A stretch of DNA of 64,000 nucleotides from Azoarcus_F sp036734105 (GCA_036734105.1 DAIMZH010000005.1:39106-103105); one strand, 5' to 3'. Shown: positions 1 to 7,528, counted from the stretch's first letter. The notes: generated by a model not told the origin, from the letters alone. A program made the numbers and translations.

Positions 1-440
1 TGGCACGGAGGCAGAGCCATGCCGTCGACTTCGCCTGGATTCCAGGCAGACACGATGTGCCGACGTGAATCAGGGTTGTGTTTGATGCCGTCAATAAGCC
101 GACTGATCTGGTCGATGGTCTCGCCGTTTGCGGTTTCCCAGCGTCGCCATTGCTTGCCATACACGGGACCGAGTTCGCCACGCTCATCGGCCCATTCGTC
201 CCAGATGCTGACGCCGTTATCGCGCAAATAAGCAATGTTGGTGTCACCCTTGAGAAACCACAGCAACTCGTGAATGATTGAGCGCGTGTGCAGTTTTTTT
301 GTGGTGAGCAGCGGAAAACCTGTAGCGAGGTCAAAACGCATCTGCCAGCCAAACACTGACAAAGTGCCTGTGCCGGTGCGGTCATTCTTGCGGTGACCAT
401 GCTCAAGCACATGGCGCATCAGATCATGATATTGCTTCAT
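1..440 (-). CDS. thyA: thymidylate synthase, 3' end outside window
   Basis: Thymidylate synthase makes dTMP from dUMP using methylenetetrahydrofolate, in the cytoplasm. The 146 complete codons read from ATG at 440 give the family's N-terminal half: MKQYHDLMRHVLEHG, then the DRTGTGT phosphate-binding loop with Arg21, LLWFLKGDTNIAYL, GPVYGKQWRRW and SRRHIVSAWNP. The last complete codon (3-5) is Cys146 in LPPC, which lines up with the catalytic Cys146 of the E. coli enzyme. The remaining 118 or so residues of a usual 264 lie beyond position 1. The ribosome site before the ATG is weak. The identity is secure; completeness of the gene cannot be judged. Confidence 0.95.
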   Translation of the reverse strand, partial: MKQYHDLMRHVLEHGHRKNDRTGTGTLSVFGWQMRFDLATGFPLLTTKKLHTRSIIHELLWFLKGDTNIAYLRDNGVSIWDEWADERGELGPVYGKQWRRWETANGETIDQISRLIDGIKHNPDSRRHIVSAWNPGEVDGMALPPC

Positions 441-483
441 CGGGGTGCCCGCAGTAGTGTGACTCGTGATTTTACCTGCTAAT

Positions 484-511
484 AGACGCAAGGTCACAGA
501 CGCAAGGTCAC
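484..511. repeat. 14-bp tandem duplication
   Basis: Two exact head-to-tail copies of AGACGCAAGGTCAC lie between thyA and the hairpin at 522-557. It looks like a small slippage duplication in the thyA upstream region. No function is proposed. Confidence 0.7.
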
Positions 512-521
512 AGGGTAAACG

Positions 522-557
522 ATTCAGGGGCAACGGGTTGCCCCGTTGCCCCTGAAT
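522..557. terminator. perfect 16-bp hairpin between phaP and thyA
   Basis: Arms 522-537 and 542-557 are exact inverted copies (ATTCAGGGGCAACGGG and its complement) around a 4-base loop. The hairpin sits 27 bases past the phasin stop codon and upstream of thyA, both on the minus strand. The U-tract on the minus strand is poor, so it may be a terminator or a 3' stabilising structure rather than a textbook intrinsic terminator. Confidence 0.6.
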
Positions 558-584
558 TCAGGCTACCGTTTCGCGGTCAGGCGA

Positions 585-1148
585 TCAGGCAGCTTTTTTG
601 GCGGCACCAGCCTTGGAGGCGGTACCAACAGCCTTGACGGTTGCTTCGGCAGTGGCGTTGGCGTTGGCTTCGGCCATTTCGACCACTTGCTTGGCAGCCT
701 TGCTTACGCTGTCGTAGGCGCTGTTGGCAGCGGCGATGGCGGACTTGACGGCAGCCACGGCGAAATCAGAACCAGCCGGTGCGGACTTGGCGGCGTTTTC
801 GAGGGCGGAAGCAACGCTGGCGTTGGCTTCAGCGATTTTGGCTTCTACCATTTTGGCAGCTTCTTGCTGGCTCTGCGAAGCGATTTCATACACGCTGCGG
901 TTGTAGGCGATGGCTTTTTCAAGCATCGGCTGAGCAATAGCGGCCTGCAGAGCGGCGAACTGCTGCGCGTCCTTGACGGCAAGCATGGCCTTGGTGTTTG
1001 CGATGCTGTCTTCGAGCAGGGCACGAGCGGTGTTCAGGTTGAGGGCGGCAAGGCGCTCAACGGTGGCGAATGCGCTGTTGGCAAAGTTCAGAGCGGTTTC
1101 AACGTTGGCTTTGTTGTTTGCGGCGAATTGTTCGGGTGTGTTAAACAT
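585..1148 (-). CDS. phaP: phasin family protein (PHA granule-associated)
   Basis: Phasins coat polyhydroxyalkanoate granules and limit their size. The 187-residue product starts MFNTPEQFAANNKANVETAL. It is almost wholly predicted helix, alanine-rich (NSAFATVERLAALNLNTARA, VASALENAAKSAPAGSDFAV), and ends in a Lys/Ala-rich tail (SKAGAAKKAA), all usual for short betaproteobacterial phasins. An upstream in-frame ATG exists at 1208, but ATG 1148 is chosen. It has CAGGAG at proper spacing, its N-terminus matches the family, and the promoter at 1216-1243 would start transcription at about 1208. The neighbours do not belong to PHA metabolism, apart from a possible link to the enoyl-CoA hydratase at 1716. 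Family assignment is good; the granule role is inferred. Confidence 0.9.
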   Translation of the reverse strand: MFNTPEQFAANNKANVETALNFANSAFATVERLAALNLNTARALLEDSIANTKAMLAVKDAQQFAALQAAIAQPMLEKAIAYNRSVYEIASQSQQEAAKMVEAKIAEANASVASALENAAKSAPAGSDFAVAAVKSAIAAANSAYDSVSKAAKQVVEMAEANANATAEATVKAVGTASKAGAAKKAA

Positions 1149-1215
1149 TTGAATCTCCTGAAGGCTTGTCGGGTTGAGGTTTGCTTGTTGCATGTTGCGG
1201 TGCAGCATGGTTCGT

Positions 1216-1243
1216 ATTATAGGCCCGCTTTTACTGACGTCAA
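1216..1243 (-). promoter_or_regulatory. sigma-70 type promoter of the phasin gene
   Basis: On the minus strand TTGACG (1243-1238), a 16-base spacer and a perfect TATAAT (1221-1216) precede phaP. The predicted transcript begins near 1208 and has a leader of about 60 bases. Strength by eye is high, in line with the abundance usual for phasins. Confidence 0.75.
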
Positions 1244-1245
1244 CT

Positions 1246-1272
1246 GATTTATGGCGCAGTGCACCATAAATC
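1246..1272. promoter_or_regulatory. inverted repeat next to the phaP -35 box
   Basis: Nine-base arms GATTTATGG (1246-1254) and CCATAAATC (1264-1272) flank a 9-base centre, CGCAGTGCA. The repeat lies two bases upstream of the phaP -35 hexamer, a usual place for a regulator site. The cognate factor is unknown; a PhaR-type regulator is only a guess from the phasin context. Confidence 0.45.
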
Positions 1273-1427
1273 GTGAAATCTTCACAAACTCGTCATTTTT
1301 CGGGACGAGGAGGGTGCCTCAAGATGCTGGAGGATCCGCCGGATGTGGTGTTGGGTTGGGGGAGAGGGCATGCGCAGGCTGGATCAGGCTCGGTGATTGG
1401 TGTCGAGCCCCAACCCCCTCTCCCCAA

Positions 1428-1450
1428 CCCTCTCCCGCGAGGGGAGAGGG
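1428..1450. repeat. CCCTCTCCC hairpin, dispersed-repeat type
   Basis: CCCTCTCCC (1428-1436) pairs with GGGAGAGGG (1442-1450). Another CCCTCTCCCC lies just before it, at about 1415. Elements of this form are common intergenic repeats in proteobacterial genomes, from general recollection; copy number here is unknown. Confidence 0.6.
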
Positions 1451-1469
1451 AGCAAGAACCCGCCGACAA

Positions 1470-1573
1470 GACATTCCACGCGTTGGAAAACAAAAGACAT
1501 TCCACGCGTTGGAAAACAAAAGACGTTCCACGCGTTGGAAGACAAAAGACGTTCCACGCGTTGGAAGACAAAA
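1470..1573. repeat. four 26-bp tandem repeats with palindromic core
   Basis: Units lie at 1470-1495, 1496-1521, 1522-1547 and 1548-1573. Each has the form GAC(A/G)T, then TTCCACGCGTTGGAA, then a short A-rich linker. The core has TTCCA/TGGAA arms around CGCGT. Units 1-2 and units 3-4 share private bases, which suggests stepwise duplication. More diverged copies seem to follow to about 1690, with cores such as TTTCCCGCGTTACGGGAG. There are no unique spacers, so this is not a CRISPR array. Confidence 0.85.
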
Positions 1574-1680
1574 CCCGCCGGCATGACGTTTCCCGCGTTA
1601 CGGGAGCAAAAAATGCGGCGGCATGACCTTCCCTGCGGTTGAAGGCCAAACGGCATGGCGTTCCTCGCGTCGGGGTGGAC

Positions 1681-1716
1681 AAAAACCCGGGTGAATGGGT
1701 ATTTGGTTGCCTGGGT
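1681..1716 (-). terminator. weak intrinsic terminator after enoyl-CoA hydratase
   Basis: Read on the minus strand, ACCCAGG (1716-1710) can pair with CCCGGGT (1691-1685) with one mismatch, and TTTTTG follows. The loop is long and the stem begins at the stop codon, so support is modest. Confidence 0.35.
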
Positions 1717-2492
1717 CAGCGGTGCTTGAAGTCTGCCTTGCGCTTGGCGACAAAAGCGGCCATGCCTTCTTTCTGGTCTTCCAGGGCAAAGGCAGAGTGA
1801 AAGGCGCGGCGTTCGAACAGCAGGCCTTCATTGAGACTGCTTTCGTAGGCGCGATTGATCGACTCCTTGATCATCATCACTACCGGTAGCGAGAAGCTGG
1901 CCATGGTGCTCGCTGCCGATAATGCCTCATCCAGCACTTTGTCTGCCGGCACGATGCGCGCCACCAGGCCTGCTCGTTCGGCTTCTTCGGCATTCATCAT
2001 GCGTGCGGTGAGGCACATGTCCATTGCCTTGGCCTTGCCTATGGCTCTTGGCAGACGTTGAGTGCCGCCGGCACCGGGCAGAATGCCCAGTTTGACCTCT
2101 GGCTGGCCGAAGCGCGCGGTGTCGGATGCGATGATCATGTCGCACATCATGGCCAGCTCGCATCCACCGCCCAAGGCATAGCCAGACACTGCAGCAATGA
2201 CGGGTTTGCGGCAGGTCTTGACGCGTTCCCAGTTGCGGGTGATGTAGTCGCCCTTGTAGGCGTCCATGTAGGAAAACCCGGCCATTGCGCCGATGTCTGC
2301 ACCTGCCGCGAAGGCCTTTTCGGAGCCGGTAATGACTATCGCGCCAATGTTTTCGTCTGTCTCAAACTGATCGAGTGCTGCACCAACCTCGTCGATCAGG
2401 CTATCGTTCAAGGCGTTCAGGGCCTGTGGGCGGTTGAGCGTGATCAGACCGACACGATCGCGTTTTTCGACGAGAATGAATTCAAAAGTCAT
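1716..2492 (-). CDS. short-chain enoyl-CoA hydratase
   Basis: This is a crotonase-fold enzyme that hydrates trans-2-enoyl-CoA to 3-hydroxyacyl-CoA in beta-oxidation or related pathways. The 258 residues match the usual length. The oxyanion-hole segment AFAAGADIGAM is present, as are both catalytic glutamates: Glu112 in GGGCELAMMCD and Glu132 in FGQPEVKLGILPGAGG. This argues for a true hydratase over an isomerase or a dead paralogue. ATG 2492 is preceded by GGAG. It lies 30 bases after lptA on the same strand, where many genomes carry lptB, so it may be co-transcribed with the Kdo/LPS genes without being related to them. The exact substrate is not known. Confidence 0.92.
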   Translation of the reverse strand: MTFEFILVEKRDRVGLITLNRPQALNALNDSLIDEVGAALDQFETDENIGAIVITGSEKAFAAGADIGAMAGFSYMDAYKGDYITRNWERVKTCRKPVIAAVSGYALGGGCELAMMCDMIIASDTARFGQPEVKLGILPGAGGTQRLPRAIGKAKAMDMCLTARMMNAEEAERAGLVARIVPADKVLDEALSAASTMASFSLPVVMMIKESINRAYESSLNEGLLFERRAFHSAFALEDQKEGMAAFVAKRKADFKHR

Positions 2493-2522
2493 GTTGTCTC
2501 CATAGTGGATTTTTGAGCTTGG

Positions 2523-3047
2523 CTAGTTGCCGCCGCGTGGCTGGATGACCGCGCGCACCCGGCCGTTGCCGCTACCGTCTGTTGCGTTGCTGCGAGCAGC
2601 ATACTGTTCAGTCAGGGCGTCGTATTCAATGTAGTCGCCACGCACGGTATCACCGCCTGAGGTAACCGCGGCGCGGTTGAACAGTCTGGCCTGTTCAGTC
2701 CGGGTGTCGTATTCGATGCGCTGAGCCTCGCCTTCGACAAATTCGTCTATGCCCTCGCGTTTTTGGCGAAAGCGTGCGAGCCCGTCGCGTCCCCCGCTGG
2801 CAATGCCAGTCTCGAAACCGTCGGCACCTTGCATGACCACGATGCGTTCACCGCGAATGGACAGGGAGCCTTGGGTCAGGACGACATTGCCTTCGAAGGT
2901 GTGTGTTTTGTTGCGGTCATCGACGGTGACACGGTCGGCTTCGATATTGACCGGGTGTTTGCGGTCGTCGCGCTCCGCCATTGCGTTGCCGGGTAGTGCC
3001 AGCATGACAGTGAGCAGCGCCGTCAGAGTGAAGGGCAGCAGTTTCAT
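2523..3047 (-). CDS. lptA: LPS transport periplasmic protein LptA
   Basis: LptA forms the periplasmic bridge that passes lipopolysaccharide from the LptB2FGC complex to LptDE in the outer membrane. The 174-residue product has a signal peptide (MKLLPFTLTALLTVMLALP, cut near NAMA). An OstA/LptA beta-jellyroll follows, with the typical VNIEADRVTVDDRNKTHTFE start and GNVVLTQGSLSIRGERIVV. The start overlaps the lptC stop by four bases (ATGA), showing translational coupling. An lptB gene is expected directly downstream, but an enoyl-CoA hydratase occupies that place. Confidence 0.93.
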   Translation of the reverse strand: MKLLPFTLTALLTVMLALPGNAMAERDDRKHPVNIEADRVTVDDRNKTHTFEGNVVLTQGSLSIRGERIVVMQGADGFETGIASGGRDGLARFRQKREGIDEFVEGEAQRIEYDTRTEQARLFNRAAVTSGGDTVRGDYIEYDALTEQYAARSNATDGSGNGRVRAVIQPRGGN

Positions 3048-3631
3048 TCAGTGTCTCCGGGTTGTCGTGGCGGCAGGCTAACCCGTGCGTTGCCAATGAG
3101 TTCGAGTGTGCCGAGCAGATTGTCACTGCGCAAGCCGTCTGCGGTGGCGATGCTGCGGCCCTGGGTCAATGTGACGAAGTTGTCTGTGGCCGCGCGTTGG
3201 GTGTCGGGCCACAGGGTGAGGGTTTCGGACACAATGGAAACGTCGGCAGCACCCGCGATACCGTCACGAAAGATACGGGCGTTGCCGGTTAATTCGACTA
3301 CATCGCCACCCTCGCGGGTTTCGCCGCGGTCGGCGAGCAAGCGCAGAAGCCCGTCGGCGCTGCGATAGTGCAGGCGGAGTTGGTCAAACACCGAGATGTC
3401 CCCTATCGGGTAGTGTCTGATCTGGTCTGCGACCATGATATAGCGCAAGCTGCCGTCGTCACCAAACTGCGTGCTGCGAATCTGGTGGCCAATGAAGTCC
3501 GGGTGTTGGCGCGCCTCGGCAGTCGGACGCGGCACTTCTGTCCGTGAGGTACGCTCCAGCCAAAGTGTTGCCGCTGCAAGCAGGGCAAGGGCTAAAACTG
3601 GATAGAGGTGGTCGAGGTTGATGCGAGCCAT
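3044..3631 (-). CDS. lptC: LPS export protein LptC
   Basis: LptC is the bitopic inner-membrane partner of LptB2FG that receives LPS and hands it to LptA. The 195-residue product has one N-terminal membrane segment (VLALALLAAATLWLE). A periplasmic LptC domain follows, with HPDFIGHQIRSTQFGDDGSL, a typical family start, and TLWPDTQRAATDNFVTLTQG near the end. The gene lies 19 bases downstream of kdsC and overlaps lptA, giving the conserved order kdsD-kdsC-lptC-lptA. Confidence 0.92.
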   Translation of the reverse strand: MARINLDHLYPVLALALLAAATLWLERTSRTEVPRPTAEARQHPDFIGHQIRSTQFGDDGSLRYIMVADQIRHYPIGDISVFDQLRLHYRSADGLLRLLADRGETREGGDVVELTGNARIFRDGIAGAADVSIVSETLTLWPDTQRAATDNFVTLTQGRSIATADGLRSDNLLGTLELIGNARVSLPPRQPGDTE

Positions 3632-3650
3632 GGTTGAGCGTGAGTGTTGA

Positions 3651-4172
3651 TCAGTTCAGATAGGCCATCAACATATCGTTGAGGCAACCTCTGGCGTCGA
3701 GGATCAGTTCGCAAACCTCTCTCACCGCGCCGCGCCCTCCGCCAAGTGAGCAGACATGCGTTACGTGCTGCCTGACAAAGGCGTGACCGTCGGCAGGCGA
3801 GGCACTGAAACCACATGCGCGAAGTACCGGTAGATCAACCACGTCATCGCCCATGTAACCGGCCTGTTGCCAGTCAAGTCCGCGCTGTGCCAGCAAAGTG
3901 CCCAGGCAGCTCCGTTTGTCCTCTACGCCCATATGCAGTTCGGCGATGCCGAGATTGGCTGCACGCAGCGCCAGCGCCTGCGAGCGCCGCCCGCTGATGA
4001 TGGCAACCTCGACGCCCGCCGATTGCAGCATCTTGATGCCGTGACCATCCAGGCTGGAGAAGACCTTGATTTCGTCGCCCGCCGATGAGAAGTGCAGACC
4101 CCCGTCGGTGAGTACGCCATCCACGTCGAGTCCCATCAACGCCACTTTGGCAGCGGCAGCGCGTGCATTCAT
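3651..4172 (-). CDS. kdsC: 3-deoxy-D-manno-octulosonate 8-phosphate phosphatase
   Basis: KdsC removes phosphate from Kdo-8-phosphate, the third step of Kdo synthesis for LPS inner core. The 173 residues form a capless HAD phosphatase. Asp16 and Asp18 sit in LMGLDVDGVLTDG, the motif II serine lies in AIISGRRS, and the motif IV acidic pair lies in GYMGDDVVDLPVL. Its ATG (4172) overlaps the last base of the kdsD stop codon (TGATG), so it is probably translated by coupling. Length and motifs are as in E. coli KdsC. Confidence 0.94.
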   Translation of the reverse strand: MNARAAAAKVALMGLDVDGVLTDGGLHFSSAGDEIKVFSSLDGHGIKMLQSAGVEVAIISGRRSQALALRAANLGIAELHMGVEDKRSCLGTLLAQRGLDWQQAGYMGDDVVDLPVLRACGFSASPADGHAFVRQHVTHVCSLGGGRGAVREVCELILDARGCLNDMLMAYLN

Positions 4173-5161
4173 CAGATCACCTTGGCTTGCATGAGGTCGT
4201 GAGTATTCAGGGCGCCAACAATGATGCCCTGATCATCGAGAACGAGTAGCTGGCTGATGCGCAGGCGCTCCATGGTTTCGGCCGCTTCTGCCGCGAGCGC
4301 CTCGGGCCGTATGTGCTGCGGGTGAGGGGTCATGATCTTGCTCAGGCGTGCTGCCTGGATGTCGATGCCACGTTCAATGGCACGGCGCAGATCTCCGTCG
4401 GTGAAGATGCCGATGACTGCCTGCTTGTCGTCAATGACTGCCGTCATGCCCAGTCCGCCGCGGGTCATGGCCAGCAGTGTGTCGGCGAGTCCGGCATCAG
4501 CATGCATGCGCGGCACGTTTTCAGCCGGTCGCATCACGTCCCGCACATGGGTCAGCAGCCTGCGCCCGAGCGCGCCACCGGGATGCGCCCTGGCAAAGTC
4601 CTCGCTGCTGAAGCCGCGTGCGTCGAGCAGGGCAACTGCGAGTGCGTCGCCCAATGCCAGTGCGGCGGTGGTGCTGGCGGTGGGGGCAAGATTGAGCGGG
4701 CAGGCTTCTTCAGTGACCGCCGCGTCAAGGTGGATGTCGGCCTGACGGGCGAGGGGCGACTCCGCTCGCCCGGTGATGGCAACCAGACTGGCACCCTGAC
4801 GCTTGACCAGAGGGACGATCATCAGGAGTTCGTCGCTGGAGCCTGAGTTGGATAGTGCGATGACGACATCGTCAGCGGTGATCATGCCGAGATCGCCGTG
4901 GGCAGCTTCGGCCGCGTGAACAAAATAGGCGGGTGTGCCGGTGCTCGCCAGCGTGGCGGCAATCTTGCGTCCGATGTGCCCGGACTTGCCGATGCCGCAG
5001 ACGATAACCCGCCCTTTGCGCGACAGGATGAGGTCTACCGCGTCGGTCATCTCATCACCGAGCCGGTCGGCCAGTGCAGCCACTGCCCTTGCTTCGATGC
5101 GCAGCACTCGCCTGGCCATTTCGATGGCGCGAGAGGATGAGCTAGGGCGGGCAGCAGTCAT
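4172..5161 (-). CDS. kdsD: arabinose-5-phosphate isomerase
   Basis: KdsD converts ribulose-5-phosphate to arabinose-5-phosphate, the first committed step to Kdo. The 329-residue product has an N-terminal SIS sugar-isomerase domain (GRVIVCGIGKSGHIGRKIAA, YFVHAAEAAHGDLGMI, ALSNSGSSDELL). Two C-terminal CBS domains follow (VRDVMRPAENVP, LSKIMTPHPQHI). ATG 5161 (MTAARPSSSSRAIEMARRV) is chosen because the longer frame to 5251 would add about 30 residues not expected in the family (328 in E. coli). The ribosome site is weak, so the start is less sure than the identity. It is first in the minus-strand Kdo/LPS operon and divergent from mla. Confidence 0.93.
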   Translation of the reverse strand: MTAARPSSSSRAIEMARRVLRIEARAVAALADRLGDEMTDAVDLILSRKGRVIVCGIGKSGHIGRKIAATLASTGTPAYFVHAAEAAHGDLGMITADDVVIALSNSGSSDELLMIVPLVKRQGASLVAITGRAESPLARQADIHLDAAVTEEACPLNLAPTASTTAALALGDALAVALLDARGFSSEDFARAHPGGALGRRLLTHVRDVMRPAENVPRMHADAGLADTLLAMTRGGLGMTAVIDDKQAVIGIFTDGDLRRAIERGIDIQAARLSKIMTPHPQHIRPEALAAEAAETMERLRISQLLVLDDQGIIVGALNTHDLMQAKVI

Positions 5162-5460
5162 GGTGGCACAAGAAGGATCGATTCGACTGCACATTCTATC
5201 AGGCTGTGCCAGCCAGACGAAAAGTCGGGCATTGTTGTTGTCACAAAACATGTTTGTCCGGGTCTCTCATCTCGTCGCGATCTTGTGTGACGCATTTATC
5301 GAACCCGAGCATTCTGTTGGCAATGAAGCTTGCCATGCGTCGATGTTGCTGGCATCGTCATCCGGGTGCCGCAATCTGGCTCTTACCCGGAATTACGTTC
5401 AGACCATGTCCGGTCTCTGGTAACATCCTTAACCTTATTTCGCTTTACAGGTCGATTCAA
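5162..5460. other. divergent kdsD / mlaF control region
   Basis: These 299 bases separate two divergent envelope operons and must carry promoters for both. No gene is seen. No hexamer pair stands out clearly on either strand. A short inverted repeat, GGCAA-N6-TTGCC, lies near 5320-5336. Confidence 0.5.
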
Positions 5461-6285
5461 TTGAGTCACAACGACGCCGCCGAACTTCTTGTTGATTTGC
5501 AGGGTGTGCGCTTTGCTTATGGTGCAAATGAGGTGCTTAAAGGCATTGATCTGTCCATCAGGCGCGGGCAGGTTGTGGCCATCATGGGCGGCAGCGGTTG
5601 CGGCAAAACCACGCTGCTGCGCCTGATTGGGGGCCAGATTCGCGCGAGTCGGGGTCTGGTCGGCGTCGCGGGTCATGATCTTGGCAAGATCGATCGTGCA
5701 AAGCTCTATGAGTTGCGTCGCCGCATGGGCATGCTGTTCCAGTTCGGCGCACTATTCACGGACATGTCGGTTTTCGACAATGTTGCGTTTCCGCTGCGCG
5801 AACACAGCGATCTGTCGCCGGCGCTGATCAACGACCTGGTTTTGATGAAGCTCAACGCGGTGGGCCTGCGTGGCGCAGGCAAGCTGATGCCTGCCGAGCT
5901 GTCCGGTGGCATGGCGCGACGTGTGGCGCTTGCAAGAGCCGTTGCGCTTGACCCCATGTTGATCATGTACGACGAACCCTTCGCGGGGCTTGATCCGATC
6001 TCGCTGGGTATCATCGGCCAGTTGATTCGTCGGCTCAACGACGCGCTGGGCGCCACTTCCATCATGGTGACGCATGATGTTCACGAATCCCTGGAGATTG
6101 TGGACTACATCTACTTCGTGTCGGATGGTCAGATTGTGGCGCAGGGAACGCCCACCGAAATCCGGCAGTCAACAGATCGCTACGTAAAACAGTTCATCAA
6201 CGCGGAGGCTGACGGTCCGGTGCCCTTTCATTATCCAGCGCAGTCCCTGGAAGCCGATTTTCTCGGCGAGGAGCGGCTTAAATGA
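5461..6285 (+). CDS. mlaF: phospholipid ABC transporter ATPase MlaF
   Basis: MlaF is the cytoplasmic ATPase of the MlaFEDB complex, which moves phospholipid between the inner membrane and MlaC and helps keep outer-membrane asymmetry. From the TTG at 5461 (reading MSHNDAAELLVDLQGVRFAYG) the protein has 274 residues, close to the usual 269. It has Walker A GGSGCGKTTLL, signature LSGGMARRVALARA and Walker B LIMYDEPFAGLDP, then the switch His in THDVHES. TTG is the only start near the expected N-terminus. An in-frame ATG at 5206 would add 85 residues with no family match. The start is therefore inferred. Confidence 0.92.
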   Translation: MSHNDAAELLVDLQGVRFAYGANEVLKGIDLSIRRGQVVAIMGGSGCGKTTLLRLIGGQIRASRGLVGVAGHDLGKIDRAKLYELRRRMGMLFQFGALFTDMSVFDNVAFPLREHSDLSPALINDLVLMKLNAVGLRGAGKLMPAELSGGMARRVALARAVALDPMLIMYDEPFAGLDPISLGIIGQLIRRLNDALGATSIMVTHDVHESLEIVDYIYFVSDGQIVAQGTPTEIRQSTDRYVKQFINAEADGPVPFHYPAQSLEADFLGEERLK

Positions 6286-7067
6286 TCGGTTTTCTGCGTG
6301 CTGTCGGTGCTACGACCATCAATGCTGTCTGGCGTTTCGGATTGGCTGCGCGCTTTTTCGGACTCCTGCTCCGTTATTCCGGACAGTCGTTCGTGCGCTT
6401 TCACCTGACCATACGCGAAGTCTATTACGGCGGCTTTCTGTCGCTACTCATCATTGCCGTGTCCGGGCTTTTTGTGGGCATGGTGCTAGGGTTGCAGGGC
6501 TATGAGACGCTTCAGCGCTTCGGCTCGGGCGATGCTCTTGGCGTTCTCGTGGCCTTGTCCCTGGTGCGGGAGCTGGGCCCGGTTGTGGCGGGCTTGCTGT
6601 TTGCAAGCAGGGCAGGGTCGGCCATCACCGCTGAAATCGGCCTGATGAAGGCAACCGAACAGCTCAAGGCCATGGACATGATGGCGGTCAATCCGATTGC
6701 CCGTGTGGTGGCACCGCGTTTCTGGGCCGGCGTGATATCCATGCCCTTCCTGGCCGCAATCTTTTCGGCCATGGGGGTTATGGGTGGCTGGTTGATTGGC
6801 GTGGTGGTGATCGGGGTGGATTCAGGCGCTTTCTGGTCGCAGATGCAGTCGGCCGTCGACTTCAGGTTCGACATCGTCAACGGCATCATCAAGAGTGTTG
6901 TTTTCGGGGTGGCGGTATCCTTGATCGCGGTTTTTGAAGGCTATGATTCTTCGCCTACCGCCGAAGGTGTTTCTCGCGCCATCACGCGTACAGTCGTGGG
7001 TTCCGCGTTGGCTATTCTGGCGCTGGATTTTGTTCTTACGTCCTTCATGTTCCGGGGGCAGTCATGA
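6282..7067 (+). CDS. mlaE: phospholipid ABC transporter permease MlaE
   Basis: MlaE is the inner-membrane permease of the Mla lipid transporter. The 261 residues carry the family landmarks: an N-terminal amphipathic stretch (GATTINAVWRFGLAARFFG) and about five membrane segments, e.g. LLIIAVSGLFVGMVLGLQGY and VSLIAVFEGYDSSPTAEGV. The EQLKAMDMMAVNPI coupling segment contacts the ATPase. The start codon overlaps the mlaF stop (ATGA), and its own stop overlaps mlaD in the same way. Confidence 0.94.
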   Translation: MIGFLRAVGATTINAVWRFGLAARFFGLLLRYSGQSFVRFHLTIREVYYGGFLSLLIIAVSGLFVGMVLGLQGYETLQRFGSGDALGVLVALSLVRELGPVVAGLLFASRAGSAITAEIGLMKATEQLKAMDMMAVNPIARVVAPRFWAGVISMPFLAAIFSAMGVMGGWLIGVVVIGVDSGAFWSQMQSAVDFRFDIVNGIIKSVVFGVAVSLIAVFEGYDSSPTAEGVSRAITRTVVGSALAILALDFVLTSFMFRGQS

Positions 7068-7528
7068 GTCGTACAACGCTCGACCTTTGGGTTGGGGTTT
7101 TTGTAGTCATTGGGATTGGTGCGCTGTTTTTTCTCGCGCTTAGGGTCGGTAACTTTGCCGGACCTGACTTGTCCGACACCTACACGGTCACCGCACGTTT
7201 CGACAACATCGGCGGTCTGAAGGCGAGAGCCCCGGTAAAGAGCGCGGGAGTGGTGGTCGGGCGGGTGAACTCAATTGATTTTGACACCCACAGCTATCGC
7301 GCCCAAGTGCAGTTCACCATTGCCACACGCTACGAGTTTCCGTCTGACACCATTGCATCCATCCTCACTTCCGGCCTGCTGGGAGAGCAATATATCGGAC
7401 TGGACGCGGGCGGTGACATCGACATGCTCGCTGATGGCGATATGATCGAGATCACACAGTCGGCGATCGTGCTGGAAAAGCTGATTGGTCAGTTCCTGTT
7501 TGACAAGGCCGGTGCTTCAGGCGAATGA
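7064..7528 (+). CDS. mlaD: MCE-domain protein MlaD
   Basis: MlaD is a membrane-anchored MCE protein whose hexamer forms the periplasmic lipid channel on top of MlaE. The 154-residue product has one N-terminal membrane helix (LWVGVFVVIGIGALFFLALR) and an MCE domain (YTVTARFDNIGGLKARAPV, SAGVVVGRVNSI, TSGLLGEQYIGL). A hydrophobic C-terminal helix (SAIVLEKLIGQFLF) corresponds to the pore-lining region in E. coli MlaD. It overlaps mlaE by four bases. Confidence 0.94.
   Translation: MSRTTLDLWVGVFVVIGIGALFFLALRVGNFAGPDLSDTYTVTARFDNIGGLKARAPVKSAGVVVGRVNSIDFDTHSYRAQVQFTIATRYEFPSDTIASILTSGLLGEQYIGLDAGGDIDMLADGDMIEITQSAIVLEKLIGQFLFDKAGASGE

Larger units (their letters stand above)
1273..1715. other. 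gene-free, repeat-rich stretch between ech and phaP
   Basis: No convincing gene is seen here. Overlapping open frames exist on both strands, but they only translate the repeats. The stretch contains a C/G-rich hairpin (1428-1450), a 26-bp tandem array (1470-1573) with decayed copies to about 1690, and a weak terminator for the enoyl-CoA hydratase gene. Confidence 0.7.

Noticed and set aside
1470..1573. CRISPR array
   Set aside because: The 26-bp units are contiguous with no unique spacers, and no cas gene is nearby.
1251..1682. Protein-coding genes in the repeat stretch (several overlapping frames on both strands)
   Set aside because: The predicted peptides only translate the tandem repeats; no ribosome site or family match.
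5206..5460. An N-terminal extension of MlaF starting at ATG 5206
   Set aside because: The 85 extra residues match nothing in the family and would lie in the divergent control region; TTG 5461 gives the normal length.
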